From a virus: 39,406 nucleotides of DNA. The notes beneath the pieces were generated by a model, which searched no databases, was not told where the DNA came from, and saw only the letters and a program-made list of their open reading frames with translations. Both the position numbers and the translations under genes were made by a program. Below, one piece after another: positions 11,739-20,134 of this stretch (positions are counted from its first letter, which is position 1; every line of letters begins with the position of its first letter). The DNA lies in IMG/VR virus record IMGVR_UViG_3300023184_000272, positions 1 to 39,406 of that record; one strand, given 5' to 3'.

Positions 11739-13595
11739 CTATTTAACCTCACACGCTCCACCTGCACATGCTAACTCACCACTTAGGTCTGTCATATCTT
11801 CCGTTTCAATAACTTTAGATAAGTCAACATCACTTAATGTTTTTAATAGTTCTTCATATCTTTCTTTCGTACAATCTTCAAATGGTGCTTGAATGTAAGT
11901 TCCACCATCGTAAGGTAATACTGAAAGTCCATTGTAGAATTCTTTGTTTTCCCACATCCATTCTCCAACTGCTTTCCATTCATGCTCTCTAATAGATATA
12001 GTTGCTGATACATTATGAGAATTATTTCCGTTTCTATGTCCCGGTTTAATCCATTCACCATGTACTTTCTTAACTCTTTCTAATAATTGAATTGGAGATT
12101 CTGTTCTAAAGATTGCAGTATCAGGTGCCTTTTGTGGAATACCAATTACTGCCGTATCATGTGGTCTAAAATATTCATCTTCAATTAATTCAGGATGATT
12201 CAATAATAAATGAGAATACATTGATTCGTTTTTACCAACTCTTACTCTACGAATATAGTAATCATTATGCCAAGCGTGAATACCACTACTTGTTCCTAAT
12301 GTTAATGATGTAGTTCCTGCTGGTTTAACTGTTGTAGTTCTTGCTGAAACATTTATTTTTAATATTTCTGCTACCCTTCTATTTTCTATCTTAACCACTT
12401 TTGCAGATTCTTTCATATCCAATTTCAAAACTGCACCACTACCAATACCAGTCATAGATACACCAATCAATGCATCTTTTTCAGTTGTTCTTTGCCAAAT
12501 TGGTCTTAGATAATGAAAATCAGTATAACCTGCTTGCAATGTTCCAATGAATGATGCTGCTTTTACTCTTGCATTCAAATCGCTTTGGTCTACTACATCA
12601 CTTACATTTACTTCACATAAGTTGCAGAATTGGAAAGGTCTTAACGCAATTTCACAACATGGATTAGTTCCCCAATCTTTGTCGTTTGATAAGTAGATAC
12701 CAGGTTCTCCTGCTCCACTTGCTTCAATTCTTTTCCATAAATCCATAAAGTAATCTTTAGTGATTTTATGTCTCATTAATACTGCTGAGTTATTTGCTCT
12801 ACCTCTTTGTGGATTTGTTTCCCACCAAGCACCACTCTTACAACTAATCATTTGCTCATCACTTGCAGAGAATAAACAAATTAATGCTGCTCTACGAATA
12901 CCACCTGCTAATACTGCATCTGCAATATGACAAACAATATCATGAACTTCAATTGGTTTTAATTTATCACCATCTTTTTTAGCATCAAAGATACCTTCAA
13001 TTTTAATTAAACATTCTTTTAATGGTTGAGGTCCTGGTGCTTTACCACCACTTGTAATTAAACGAGCTCCTTTTGCTCTAATATCTCTAAAATCAAATAC
13101 TGGCTTTGAACCACCAAAGAAATATGATTTTACTAATACTGAAATACTATCTGCCCATCCTTCAATAGAATCCCCAATTAAAAATCTACGAGTCTTATCT
13201 GCATTTGGTTTTCTAATTTCAGGTAATGCATCAACATGATGTGATTGTACTGAATATCCTACACCCGTTCCACCTAAAAGTAAGAACATAATTTCTGAAA
13301 ATACTCTCCAATCATCTATTGGTGCAAATGCACAATTGTAAATTCTGTTTGGAGAAATTTCAATTGGTTTACCTGCGAACTGCATTGAACGCATTGAAGG
13401 TAAAACTTTCTTATCATAAACGAACTTATAGTTCTCTCTGATTTCTTCTTCTAATTGAGGATATGTTTTTATATGCATATCCATATTTCTTGTAACCAAC
13501 TCCTGCCACGTCTCTCTTCTTTTTAATTCTGGTTTGTATTTTGCATACTTCATGTACACCGTAATTTCTGATAGGATTCTTGTCGAAATGTCCAT
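11739..13595 (-). CDS. nrdJ: Adenosylcobalamin-dependent (class II) ribonucleoside-triphosphate reductase
   Basis: 618 aa. Cysteines align with Lactobacillus leichmannii RTPR by spacing. C88 (YNCAF) and C324 (FQFC) match the reducible pair Cys119/Cys419. C313 and E315 in NPCCEI match radical Cys408 and Glu410. C610-x4-C615 at the C-terminus matches the relay pair Cys731/Cys736. Monomeric class II RNRs reduce NTPs with B12, needing no oxygen or second subunit, and the phage thioredoxin nearby could be the reductant. Somewhat shorter than the 739-aa prototype. The 158-nt upstream region has a degenerate -7 box at 13683-13691. Confidence 0.92.
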   Translation of the reverse strand: MDISTRILSEITVYMKYAKYKPELKRRETWQELVTRNMDMHIKTYPQLEEEIRENYKFVYDKKVLPSMRSMQFAGKPIEISPNRIYNCAFAPIDDWRVFSEIMFLLLGGTGVGYSVQSHHVDALPEIRKPNADKTRRFLIGDSIEGWADSISVLVKSYFFGGSKPVFDFRDIRAKGARLITSGGKAPGPQPLKECLIKIEGIFDAKKDGDKLKPIEVHDIVCHIADAVLAGGIRRAALICLFSASDEQMISCKSGAWWETNPQRGRANNSAVLMRHKITKDYFMDLWKRIEASGAGEPGIYLSNDKDWGTNPCCEIALRPFQFCNLCEVNVSDVVDQSDLNARVKAASFIGTLQAGYTDFHYLRPIWQRTTEKDALIGVSMTGIGSGAVLKLDMKESAKVVKIENRRVAEILKINVSARTTTVKPAGTTSLTLGTSSGIHAWHNDYYIRRVRVGKNESMYSHLLLNHPELIEDEYFRPHDTAVIGIPQKAPDTAIFRTESPIQLLERVKKVHGEWIKPGHRNGNNSHNVSATISIREHEWKAVGEWMWENKEFYNGLSVLPYDGGTYIQAPFEDCTKERYEELLKTLSDVDLSKVIETEDMTDLSGELACAGGACEVK

Positions 13596-13753
13596 TGTTT
13601 TTTTGTATTTTTGTAAGATTAATAAATAAAACTTTTTTCAATAAAAGTATAAAATGTACCAATAACTATTAGTATATTCATATATAGATACGACTTTTGA
13701 AAGAAAAAAACCCACTTTTTTTAAGTTTTTTTTTTCCACAAGTTATATACTTA

Positions 13754-15112
13754 TTAACCCATATTTTCTATATATTTTTTGTGTAAAAGTTTCTTTTCTA
13801 AGTTACCACCATTACTAGATTCTTTCTGTGTCATTACTCCATCCGCTGATAATGGTTCAAATACATCTATCTGTCCAATCATAGTATCCATCTTAGCAGG
13901 GAAAGTTAAACCATCTGCTCCAAATCTATTTTTCATAACGTGAAATCTTGCAGTATTACTTAATTTATCTTTTGCCTTTCTACTTACACTCATAATGAAA
14001 TCTGATGTCATTACTTTTGCATAAGAATCTGCAATTGAATCAGCTTGGATAACTTCAAAATCAATTGCTGAACGATTAGTTTGTGATGCTGTCCAAATTG
14101 GAACACCTAATTCACCACTCAATCCTCTGATTTCTTCATATACACCACCTAATTCTGCATAGGTACTATCTCGTTTGTTCACAGGTTTTAATAAATCTGC
14201 ATAATCAATAATAATTAAATCCGGTTTGAATCCGAATCCTTTGTACTTATCTAAATGTGCTTTGATTGTTTTAACACTTGCTCCTCTCGGTGGATAATAC
14301 TTAACCATCAAATTTGCTTTGTGGTTTTTAAGTTTAGCTACTACTTCTTCTTTCCTATCTTTCAATTCGTTAGATGGAATACCCGTCATAATAGTATCGT
14401 ATCTTGTACCTGCATAAATTTCTGATAATTCTAATGTATAATGCATTACATTGTAACCTTGCCTTACAGCATCGGCTGCTATCTTACATAATACCCAAGT
14501 CTTACCAACTCCACTCGGTGCTACGATTACTCCTAATTCACCTGGTCCTAATCCACCATCCATTAAATCATTGATTGGTTTCCATCCGGTAGGAACTGAA
14601 CTTCTTTTAGTTTCTTCCATCCTCATCGCAATATCCTTATAGTAATCGTGTCCTAAATTGTTTTCCATTCCCGCTTTTAATGCGTTCTGAACTACAACTC
14701 CTATTTCATCCCAACTCTTTTCGGATTTGATTAGGTCTACTGATTGAAATATTGCGGCTTTTAACTTTTGAAACTTTGAGAATTTAATATATTCGGTTTT
14801 TACAAACTCCATATCTTCACTACCGAATACATCATAGATTTGTTTTATCCTTTCTATGATTTGTTTCTTTTGAGTATCAGTTCCCAAAGATGCCAACTTA
14901 ACTTTAAATACGTCTAAGGTTGGTGCAGCGAATTGTTTTGCTTGATAATCTAATATCGATTCTACAATCCACTTATCTTGTTCACTCTCAAAATAATCTT
15001 TGTTTGTAATTTCAGAAACTTGATTAAGAAAAGGTAAATCCGATAATAATGCAGCTATCACTTTAGATTGGTATGATTCACCAAATTTTTCTAATGTATC
15101 TACTGCGTTCAT
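13754..15112 (-). CDS. Replicative DNA helicase, DnaB/T4 gp41 type
   Basis: 452 aa. N-terminal helical region (1-150) followed by a RecA-like motor: Walker A APSGVGKT at 198-205, a LIIIDYADLL Walker B, and TASQTNRSA as the DnaB motif 3 region. It would unwind the fork 5' to 3' as a hexamer. Its ATG overlaps the stop of the upstream 51-aa gene by one base (TAATG), indicating translational coupling. Confidence 0.9.
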   Translation of the reverse strand: MNAVDTLEKFGESYQSKVIAALLSDLPFLNQVSEITNKDYFESEQDKWIVESILDYQAKQFAAPTLDVFKVKLASLGTDTQKKQIIERIKQIYDVFGSEDMEFVKTEYIKFSKFQKLKAAIFQSVDLIKSEKSWDEIGVVVQNALKAGMENNLGHDYYKDIAMRMEETKRSSVPTGWKPINDLMDGGLGPGELGVIVAPSGVGKTWVLCKIAADAVRQGYNVMHYTLELSEIYAGTRYDTIMTGIPSNELKDRKEEVVAKLKNHKANLMVKYYPPRGASVKTIKAHLDKYKGFGFKPDLIIIDYADLLKPVNKRDSTYAELGGVYEEIRGLSGELGVPIWTASQTNRSAIDFEVIQADSIADSYAKVMTSDFIMSVSRKAKDKLSNTARFHVMKNRFGADGLTFPAKMDTMIGQIDVFEPLSADGVMTQKESSNGGNLEKKLLHKKYIENMG

Positions 15113-15267
15113 TATTTACTCTCTTTTTCTTTTGTTTCTTTCTTAGGATTTTTAAATTCTTTCCACTCCGATTTAGGAATAAATTTCCATTCACTCGTTG
15201 CGTTGTAAGCATCCTTATCACTTACTCTAATAATGTTCCCGGTTTTGTTGCTTTTAAGACACTTCAT
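15112..15267 (-). CDS. Small basic protein upstream of helicase (51 aa)
   Basis: Runs from ATG 15267 to a TAA that shares one base with the helicase ATG. Starts MKCLKSNKTGNIIRVSDKDA; the tail is very Lys/Glu-rich. A good GGAGG ribosome-binding site lies 8-12 nt before the ATG, which supports it as a gene. No family assigned; a helicase accessory role is only positional inference. Confidence 0.7.
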   Translation of the reverse strand: MKCLKSNKTGNIIRVSDKDAYNATSEWKFIPKSEWKEFKNPKKETKEKESK

Positions 15268-15298
15268 AGGTTGTTTCCTCCATGTTTGTTTTTAATTG

Positions 15299-16327
15299 TT
15301 ATTTATGTAATTTTGCGAAAGTAGTTTGAATCCAGCTATTAACATCACCAAACGAATTAATAACCTTCATTCCCATTGCTTTCTTTATGAATCCTAATTT
15401 ATCCAATTTTGCTGAATTATCCAAATATTTTTGGTTAATTGTTAGTTTTTTGTTTGTTGGAATTTCCGGATCAAATAATTGCATCAATTTATAGTTTCTT
15501 TCAACTAACTTTTTTTGATTTAATATCTTTTCGTAGATTCCGTTTTGTGATTTTCGTTCTTCACATAATTCAAACATCGCATCAATTGTAATTTCTTTCG
15601 AATCAACAATCTCTGGAAACCTCTTAATGATAGTTTTAAGACCACAACCAGCAATACCATCAATGTTATCGGACTTATCACCATCAAGAGTGCGATAGAC
15701 CATAAAATTTGCAGGATGTACACCATACTCAGTAATAACCAATTCTTTATCATATAACTTCTTTTTAGTCGGAGAATATACTTTAACTTTGTCATTTACT
15801 AATTGTAGGAAGTCTTTATCTGCACTCATTATGACAGCACTTTCTTCCTCTTTTAATAATTGTGAGGCAATATAGCCCATAACATCATCTGCTTCAATGT
15901 TATCGTATAACATAATTTCAACGGGTAGATACTCTAAGAGTTCGATTAAACCAATCATTTGTCGTTTCATAGATACACCTTCTTCTTCTTTGTTCATCAA
16001 ATCTGCGTAGGCTCTATTCACTCTAAAACGATTGTTACCTCTATTCTCTTTGTAACCACTATATAAATCCTTTCTACTCTTTGAGCCACCCTTACCATCG
16101 AATACAATTATACAACGAGTTGCATTATATTCTCTGATGGCATATCCGATACCTTTTAATGTACCTACTATGCCGCCAATGTGGTCTCCATTATCATCCA
16201 TTGTAGGATTTACGGTCCAACTTCTTATAAAAGTATTAAGACCATCAACAATTAATACTTTTTCTTTTCCTAATTGCTGATAGTCTTTTTCTACTTCGTT
16301 TAGTAACTTCTTATATGTTTCGTTCAT
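15299..16327 (-). CDS. 5'-3' exonuclease / flap endonuclease (T4 RNase H-like)
   Basis: 342 aa. The PIN/FEN fold is shown by LIVDGLNTFIRSW near the N-terminus, IVFDGKGGSKSR, IEADDVMGY and SADKDFLQLV (metal-binding acids), then GDKSDNIDGIAGCGLKTI, the helix-hairpin-helix DNA-binding motif. It would remove RNA primers and 5' flaps during replication. Lies between uvsX-like and helicase genes. Confidence 0.9.
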   Translation of the reverse strand: MNETYKKLLNEVEKDYQQLGKEKVLIVDGLNTFIRSWTVNPTMDDNGDHIGGIVGTLKGIGYAIREYNATRCIIVFDGKGGSKSRKDLYSGYKENRGNNRFRVNRAYADLMNKEEEGVSMKRQMIGLIELLEYLPVEIMLYDNIEADDVMGYIASQLLKEEESAVIMSADKDFLQLVNDKVKVYSPTKKKLYDKELVITEYGVHPANFMVYRTLDGDKSDNIDGIAGCGLKTIIKRFPEIVDSKEITIDAMFELCEERKSQNGIYEKILNQKKLVERNYKLMQLFDPEIPTNKKLTINQKYLDNSAKLDKLGFIKKAMGMKVINSFGDVNSWIQTTFAKLHK

Positions 16328-16333
16328 AAACCG

Positions 16334-17455
16334 TTATTCTGTTTCGATATCGGGTTCAGGCTCTTGCCCTCCGTTATCATATGTAATTTCATCCGGATCG
16401 ATTCCTTCTTTTTTATATTGTAAGATTGTTGATTCACAAATCTTTCTATAAATTTGGTCTCTCAATTCATCTTTAACTCCCATCATCTGAATGAAATCTT
16501 TAGATTGGAATTTAATAACTTCACCAGTTTCAGTGTCTACATATTCGTACCATGCACCACCTTGCTTAACTAATTTGTTATCTTTCATCACCTTTAACCA
16601 TCCACCAAAATTATCAATACCTCTATCAAAGAAAATATCAAAATCTGCTGAACGTAATGGTGGTCCTAATCTATTCTTAATAACCTGTGCTCTTACTTTT
16701 ATACCAATGATTCTCTCACCACTTTTAATCTGTCCCATATTCTTTAAACGAATACGAATAGAAGCGTGGAATGCTAATGCTTTACCACCCGATGTAGTCC
16801 AAGGGTCACCAAACATCACACCTAATTTCTGCCTAAGTTGATTAGTAAATACAACGGAGATTTTTTGTCTACCAATTACATTTGTAATCTTTCTCATTGC
16901 TTTTGAAATGATAATTGCCTTATCAGTTGCGTAACCATCCTTATCATAATCAGCATCCATCTCCTTTTTAGTTGATGCCGCTGCTACTGAATCGACTACG
17001 ATTGTAACTAATCTATCCTTATCACCTTTACGAACTTGCTCAATGATTGTATCAATTGTTTCAAAAATATCCTCAACTGTGTCTACTGAAACGTATAATA
17101 GTTTAGAAACATCTACTCCAATTGCATCAAAGAACTCTCTACTTACCGCTGTTTCAGTATCAATTAATACTGCTACTCCACCTTGTCTTTGTGTTTCAGC
17201 TAACACGTGTGCTGCTAAAAGTGATTTACCACTTTGTTCTAAACCGGTGATTTCGGTAATTCTTCCTACGGGTAATCCCCCATAAGGTCTGTTCGAAATT
17301 GCTACGTCTAACATTGCTGTTCCAGTGGAAACCCAACCTGGTACATTGGTTGGGGCTCCATCGGAATCATCATCCAAGAAGAAAGCTACCTTTTGGTCTT
17401 TCCACTTTTTGTTAAGACTATCGGCAATTTGATTTGCTAAGTCTACTTTTGCCAT
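16334..17455 (-). CDS. UvsX/RecA recombinase
   Basis: 373 aa. Walker A GLEQSGKS at 71-78, catalytic Glu and ATP-contact region LIDTETAVSREFF, Walker B TIVVDSVAA, and loop L2-like VVFTNQLRQKLGVMFGDPWTTSGGKA. Catalyses homologous pairing for recombination-dependent replication and repair, acting with the single-strand binding protein encoded 5 nt upstream. Full length; acidic C-terminus. Confidence 0.93.
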   Translation of the reverse strand: MAKVDLANQIADSLNKKWKDQKVAFFLDDDSDGAPTNVPGWVSTGTAMLDVAISNRPYGGLPVGRITEITGLEQSGKSLLAAHVLAETQRQGGVAVLIDTETAVSREFFDAIGVDVSKLLYVSVDTVEDIFETIDTIIEQVRKGDKDRLVTIVVDSVAAASTKKEMDADYDKDGYATDKAIIISKAMRKITNVIGRQKISVVFTNQLRQKLGVMFGDPWTTSGGKALAFHASIRIRLKNMGQIKSGERIIGIKVRAQVIKNRLGPPLRSADFDIFFDRGIDNFGGWLKVMKDNKLVKQGGAWYEYVDTETGEVIKFQSKDFIQMMGVKDELRDQIYRKICESTILQYKKEGIDPDEITYDNGGQEPEPDIETE

Positions 17456-17460
17456 AAAAA

Positions 17461-18321
17461 TTATGAGTTAAATAAGTCATCAAATGCTGCTGCCACATCT
17501 ACTTTAGGTGCTGGTGCAGTAATATCTTCATCATCCCAAGGTAAATCATTAACTAAACCAGAACCACCAATTTGAGGTGCCGCATCTTTAGTTACCAATT
17601 GTTCTTCAACTTTTTTAGGTTGAGGTGCTAATGTTTGTTGAGAAACAGAAGGAGTTGGGTTTTCTTCTTCAACCGCTGCAGTTGGATTTAACCAATTCTC
17701 TAATACTGTCTTTAATTCTGCATACGATAATTCTGAATAGATATCAGTAATATCAGTTTGCTCATCTAACAATTTAGTTGCGATTGAGGAATTGTCATGT
17801 AATAAAGATACATTTGGTTTTACTCTGATTCGAGTTTCAGGATATGTTTTACCTGCTTCCTCTACGATTTCAATAACAATATCCCTACCATTTGTTTCAT
17901 CGGTAATATCGCCGTAATCAGGATCAGCTACGATAGCTAAAATCTCTTGATACACAGTCTTACCAAATCCCCAAAATTTAACACCTTCGTTTTCTTGACC
18001 TCTGATTACCACAGGTGCGAAAGTTCTTAATTTAGGCTCCATTTTCTTACCCGCTTTCCAATTCTCAGTATCACCTAATTTCTTAAGTTTTTCTGCGAAC
18101 TCTAAAATCGGGTCAGGTCTTCCAAAAGAAGCTGGACTCAAATAAGTTTTGTTGTTAATGTTGTAGTGAAATAACAATTCAATGAAAGGATTTTCCTTAT
18201 TGAATTTGTAAGGTACGATACGAACTTGGTATTTACCAGGTTTGGTTTTCCACAATGAGTCCGTTTTCTTCGAAGTGTTTTGCAACGAATTAAGACGTTG
18301 CTTGATTGCATTAATGTTCAT
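17461..18321 (-). CDS. Single-stranded DNA-binding protein, T4 gp32-like
   Basis: 286 aa. A basic N-terminal stretch (KQRLNSLQNTSKKTDSLWK) matches the cooperative-binding region of gp32. The core VRIVPYKFNKENPFIELLFHY resembles the gp32 OB fold, and a Pro/Gln-rich linker leads to an acidic tail (PWDDEDI ... FDDLFNS) expected to contact replication partners. It has no cysteine at all, so the zinc site of T4 gp32 is absent. Context upstream of uvsX agrees. Confidence 0.85.
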   Translation of the reverse strand: MNINAIKQRLNSLQNTSKKTDSLWKTKPGKYQVRIVPYKFNKENPFIELLFHYNINNKTYLSPASFGRPDPILEFAEKLKKLGDTENWKAGKKMEPKLRTFAPVVIRGQENEGVKFWGFGKTVYQEILAIVADPDYGDITDETNGRDIVIEIVEEAGKTYPETRIRVKPNVSLLHDNSSIATKLLDEQTDITDIYSELSYAELKTVLENWLNPTAAVEEENPTPSVSQQTLAPQPKKVEEQLVTKDAAPQIGGSGLVNDLPWDDEDITAPAPKVDVAAAFDDLFNS

Positions 18322-18384
18322 GCTGTTTTGTTTTTAAGTTTTAAAAATTTGTTTTTAAGTTTTAAGATTATCGCGATTTAATCT

Positions 18385-18396
18385 CACGTATAAATA
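18385..18396 (-). promoter_or_regulatory. Secondary -7-type box before gp32-like gene
   Basis: Minus-strand GATATTTATACG, about 65 nt upstream of the ATG, with no TTTGGTAG partner. Downstream the leader holds a tandem GTTTTTAAGTTTTAA-like repeat (18331-18366). May be a second, later start for this highly expressed gene. Confidence 0.4.
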
Positions 18397-18420
18397 TCGA
18401 TTTTCTTAATTCTTATACAA

Positions 18421-18452
18421 TAAAGATACGATAATTTTATGAAACTACCAAA
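18421..18452 (-). promoter_or_regulatory. Two-box promoter of the replication operon
   Basis: Minus-strand TTTGGTAG, 15-nt spacer, GTATCTTTA; exact consensus. Gives a roughly 100-nt leader before the gp32-like ATG. Abuts the stop of the DUF3310-like gene. Confidence 0.8.
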
Positions 18453-18683
18453 TTATTTAGAGAGTAATTTTATCCTTCTTTCAAGATAAAAAACTGCTTT
18501 CTTCAAATCCTCTAGTTCCTTTGTTGGGTCCTTCTTTCCGGCCCTTGCTATGTATTTTGCTACATTGAATAGGTATGCATCTTTGTCTAATCCCCACGCT
18601 TCACATACCTTTATTACCTCATATGGGTTATCGATACCACCATAATATGCTGGTCCGTTTACTGCTTCTTTTATATCCGACAT
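18453..18683 (-). CDS. DUF3310 family protein
   Basis: 76 aa. The pattern YYGGIDNPYEVIKVCEAWGL, then FNVAKYIARAGKKDPTKELEDLKKAVFYLERRI, is characteristic of DUF3310, common in phages and sometimes annotated as a nucleotide-kinase-associated domain. All-helical and related in appearance to MazG-like folds; biochemical role unproven. Last gene of the upstream operon, ending directly at a promoter. Confidence 0.85.
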   Translation of the reverse strand: MSDIKEAVNGPAYYGGIDNPYEVIKVCEAWGLDKDAYLFNVAKYIARAGKKDPTKELEDLKKAVFYLERRIKLLSK

Positions 18684-18688
18684 ATAAC

Positions 18689-18895
18689 TTATTTTTTTAA
18701 TCCGTACTTAATCCATTTATACCAAACTCTTTCATGTAGATAATACTGAATAGGTTTGTATATCAATTCTGCTACCCCAAATGCGGCACCTATTTTAATT
18801 GAACCACTTATCAACCAAATTGTTAAGAACCCAGTTAAGGTACTTACAATTCGATATGTGATACTTTTTGCTATATGTCTCTTAATCAACGGCAT
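18689..18895 (-). CDS. DUF2061-like small membrane protein
   Basis: 68 aa. Starts with basic KRHIAKSITYRIVSTLTGF, has two hydrophobic spans (about residues 14-30 and 34-50) and ends YYLHERVWYKWIKYGLKK; the HERVWYK ending is typical of DUF2061. Inner-membrane protein of unknown function, often near sulfur or nucleotide-sugar genes. Overlaps the upstream nucleotidyltransferase by 14 nt. Confidence 0.8.
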   Translation of the reverse strand: MPLIKRHIAKSITYRIVSTLTGFLTIWLISGSIKIGAAFGVAELIYKPIQYYLHERVWYKWIKYGLKK

Positions 18896-19259
18896 ATTCT
18901 ATAACATCTCCATCAGTGTCCATATAACCTTTTCTAATTTTAGTTCCACTAATCAATTCAATATCAGCAGGTGGTGGATGATTGATAACCTCATACCCTA
19001 CACCTCTACCATAGTTTACACTTTCAATATCAGGAATGATACTTAGTAAAATTTTATCTATGTTTTCTTTAAAAAATGGTTCTTCCATCAAATCCATCAT
19101 AACTTTGTATGCTGATTTAGGATTACTTTCATCTTCTGGTACATCTCTAATTGCTACCCAAACATCCTTTCCTTTATCTAATTGTTGACGAATTAACCAT
19201 TCGTGTCCTGCGTGCCAAGTTTGCCATCTTCCGATGAACATTGCGTATTTTCTTTTCAT
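18882..19259 (-). CDS. Cytidylyltransferase-fold nucleotidyltransferase
   Basis: 125 aa. N-terminal GRWQTWHAGHEWLI contains the HxGH nucleotide-binding motif (HAGH), and ISGTKIRKG near the C-terminus corresponds to the ISxTxxR motif. Members transfer NMP or AMP to small phosphorylated acceptors (for example NMN or phosphopantetheine adenylyltransferases). Shorter than cellular enzymes. Sits between DUF2061 and an APS-kinase-like gene, suggesting the set acts on a common nucleotide-linked metabolite; substrate unknown. Confidence 0.8.
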   Translation of the reverse strand: MKRKYAMFIGRWQTWHAGHEWLIRQQLDKGKDVWVAIRDVPEDESNPKSAYKVMMDLMEEPFFKENIDKILLSIIPDIESVNYGRGVGYEVINHPPPADIELISGTKIRKGYMDTDGDVIEYAVD

Positions 19260-19282
19260 AAGTCTAATTTACAATTTTATTT

Positions 19283-19720
19283 TTATATTCCCAAATCTTT
19301 ACGGAGCTTTTTGAAAGTATCTATTTCTCTTTCATTTGTAGTATCTAAATCAATATAAAATTCAGTAGGTGCTTCGTAGTTAGAAACATGAAATCCTTCT
19401 CTACCTCTTTCGTTTTTAGTATGAACGTAAATTTCTTTTAGGTTTTCACCCATTTCTAATTTGAATTTATCTCTTTGGTCTTTGTATGGTGAAACCAATG
19501 ATACCACTACGTTGTAACCTTTGTGTTGTAAGAACTTAGCCAATGTTTGTGCATTAGTTATATTCTTTCTACGACCTTCTTCTGAATAATCTTTGTTTTG
19601 AAATACATCTCTAATATCATCACCATCAATAGTGATAACTTTATTTATTAAATGAGCTTCCATCCAATTAGCCATAGTAGTTTTTCCACTACCTGGTTGT
19701 CCTGTAAACCAATATATCAT
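19283..19720 (-). CDS. Adenylylsulfate (APS) kinase-like protein
   Basis: 145 aa. P-loop FTGQPGSGKTT, then TIDGDDIRDVF and YSEEGRRKNI, the DGD and RxxNI features of CysC-type APS kinases. Slightly shorter than CysC (about 200 aa). It could phosphorylate APS to PAPS or another adenylylated compound. Paired with the nucleotidyltransferase 23 nt downstream. Confidence 0.8.
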   Translation of the reverse strand: MIYWFTGQPGSGKTTMANWMEAHLINKVITIDGDDIRDVFQNKDYSEEGRRKNITNAQTLAKFLQHKGYNVVVSLVSPYKDQRDKFKLEMGENLKEIYVHTKNERGREGFHVSNYEAPTEFYIDLDTTNEREIDTFKKLRKDLGI

Positions 19721-19726
19721 AACTTT

Positions 19727-20125
19727 TTATTTTGTCAAATCTATCACATCAAATACTCTTGTATAAATTTTCTTTACACCTTCGGTATTTGTAACCAATA
19801 TACAATTTCTATATTTTTCCCAATCTACTTCAAACTTATTATCTAATTGTCCACCGGTTGCTTCCATAATAACATTGTTCAAAGCATTGATTGTATATAA
19901 TGTATTACTTTGTTTCTTTCTATGAACCAAAATAGTTTTCATTTCTAAGTTTGGTTGGTCATTTTCTACTACTACATTATATGTCACAAACAATTCATTT
20001 GGAATGTTTTTGTTTTGAAGAACATAGATGTAGTTATAAGCTAATGTATAATTGCTTTTAATTAATTCTATATGATTTTCTACATCTGTTTTTGTACTAA
20101 ACGTACAAAGTAATTGTGTCTTCAT
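19727..20125 (-). CDS. Hypothetical protein (132 aa)
   Basis: No family recognised. Alpha/beta composition with a conserved-looking C-terminal NCILVTNTEGVKKIYTRVFD. No signal peptide or membrane span. Lies between the large 808-aa protein gene (9-nt gap) and the APS-kinase-like gene (6-nt gap), so it belongs to the same operon. Confidence 0.6.
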   Translation of the reverse strand: MKTQLLCTFSTKTDVENHIELIKSNYTLAYNYIYVLQNKNIPNELFVTYNVVVENDQPNLEMKTILVHRKKQSNTLYTINALNNVIMEATGGQLDNKFEVDWEKYRNCILVTNTEGVKKIYTRVFDVIDLTK

Positions 20126-20134
20126 TTATTTGTG

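Noticed and set aside
13683-13714. Two-box promoter upstream of the ribonucleotide reductase
   Set aside because: Only a degenerate second box (GTATCTATA) is present and the position for TTTGGTAG reads TGGGTTTT; not counted among the nine.
13696-13735. Terminator after the helicase gene
   Set aside because: There are long T runs but no stable GC-containing stem can be drawn.
16491-16841. 116-codon plus-strand frame opposite uvsX, and other long plus-strand frames at 28807-29172, 29558-29905 and 33752-34102
   Set aside because: All are antisense to well-supported minus-strand genes and have shadow-like, hydrophobic composition; no plus-strand gene is credible in the window.
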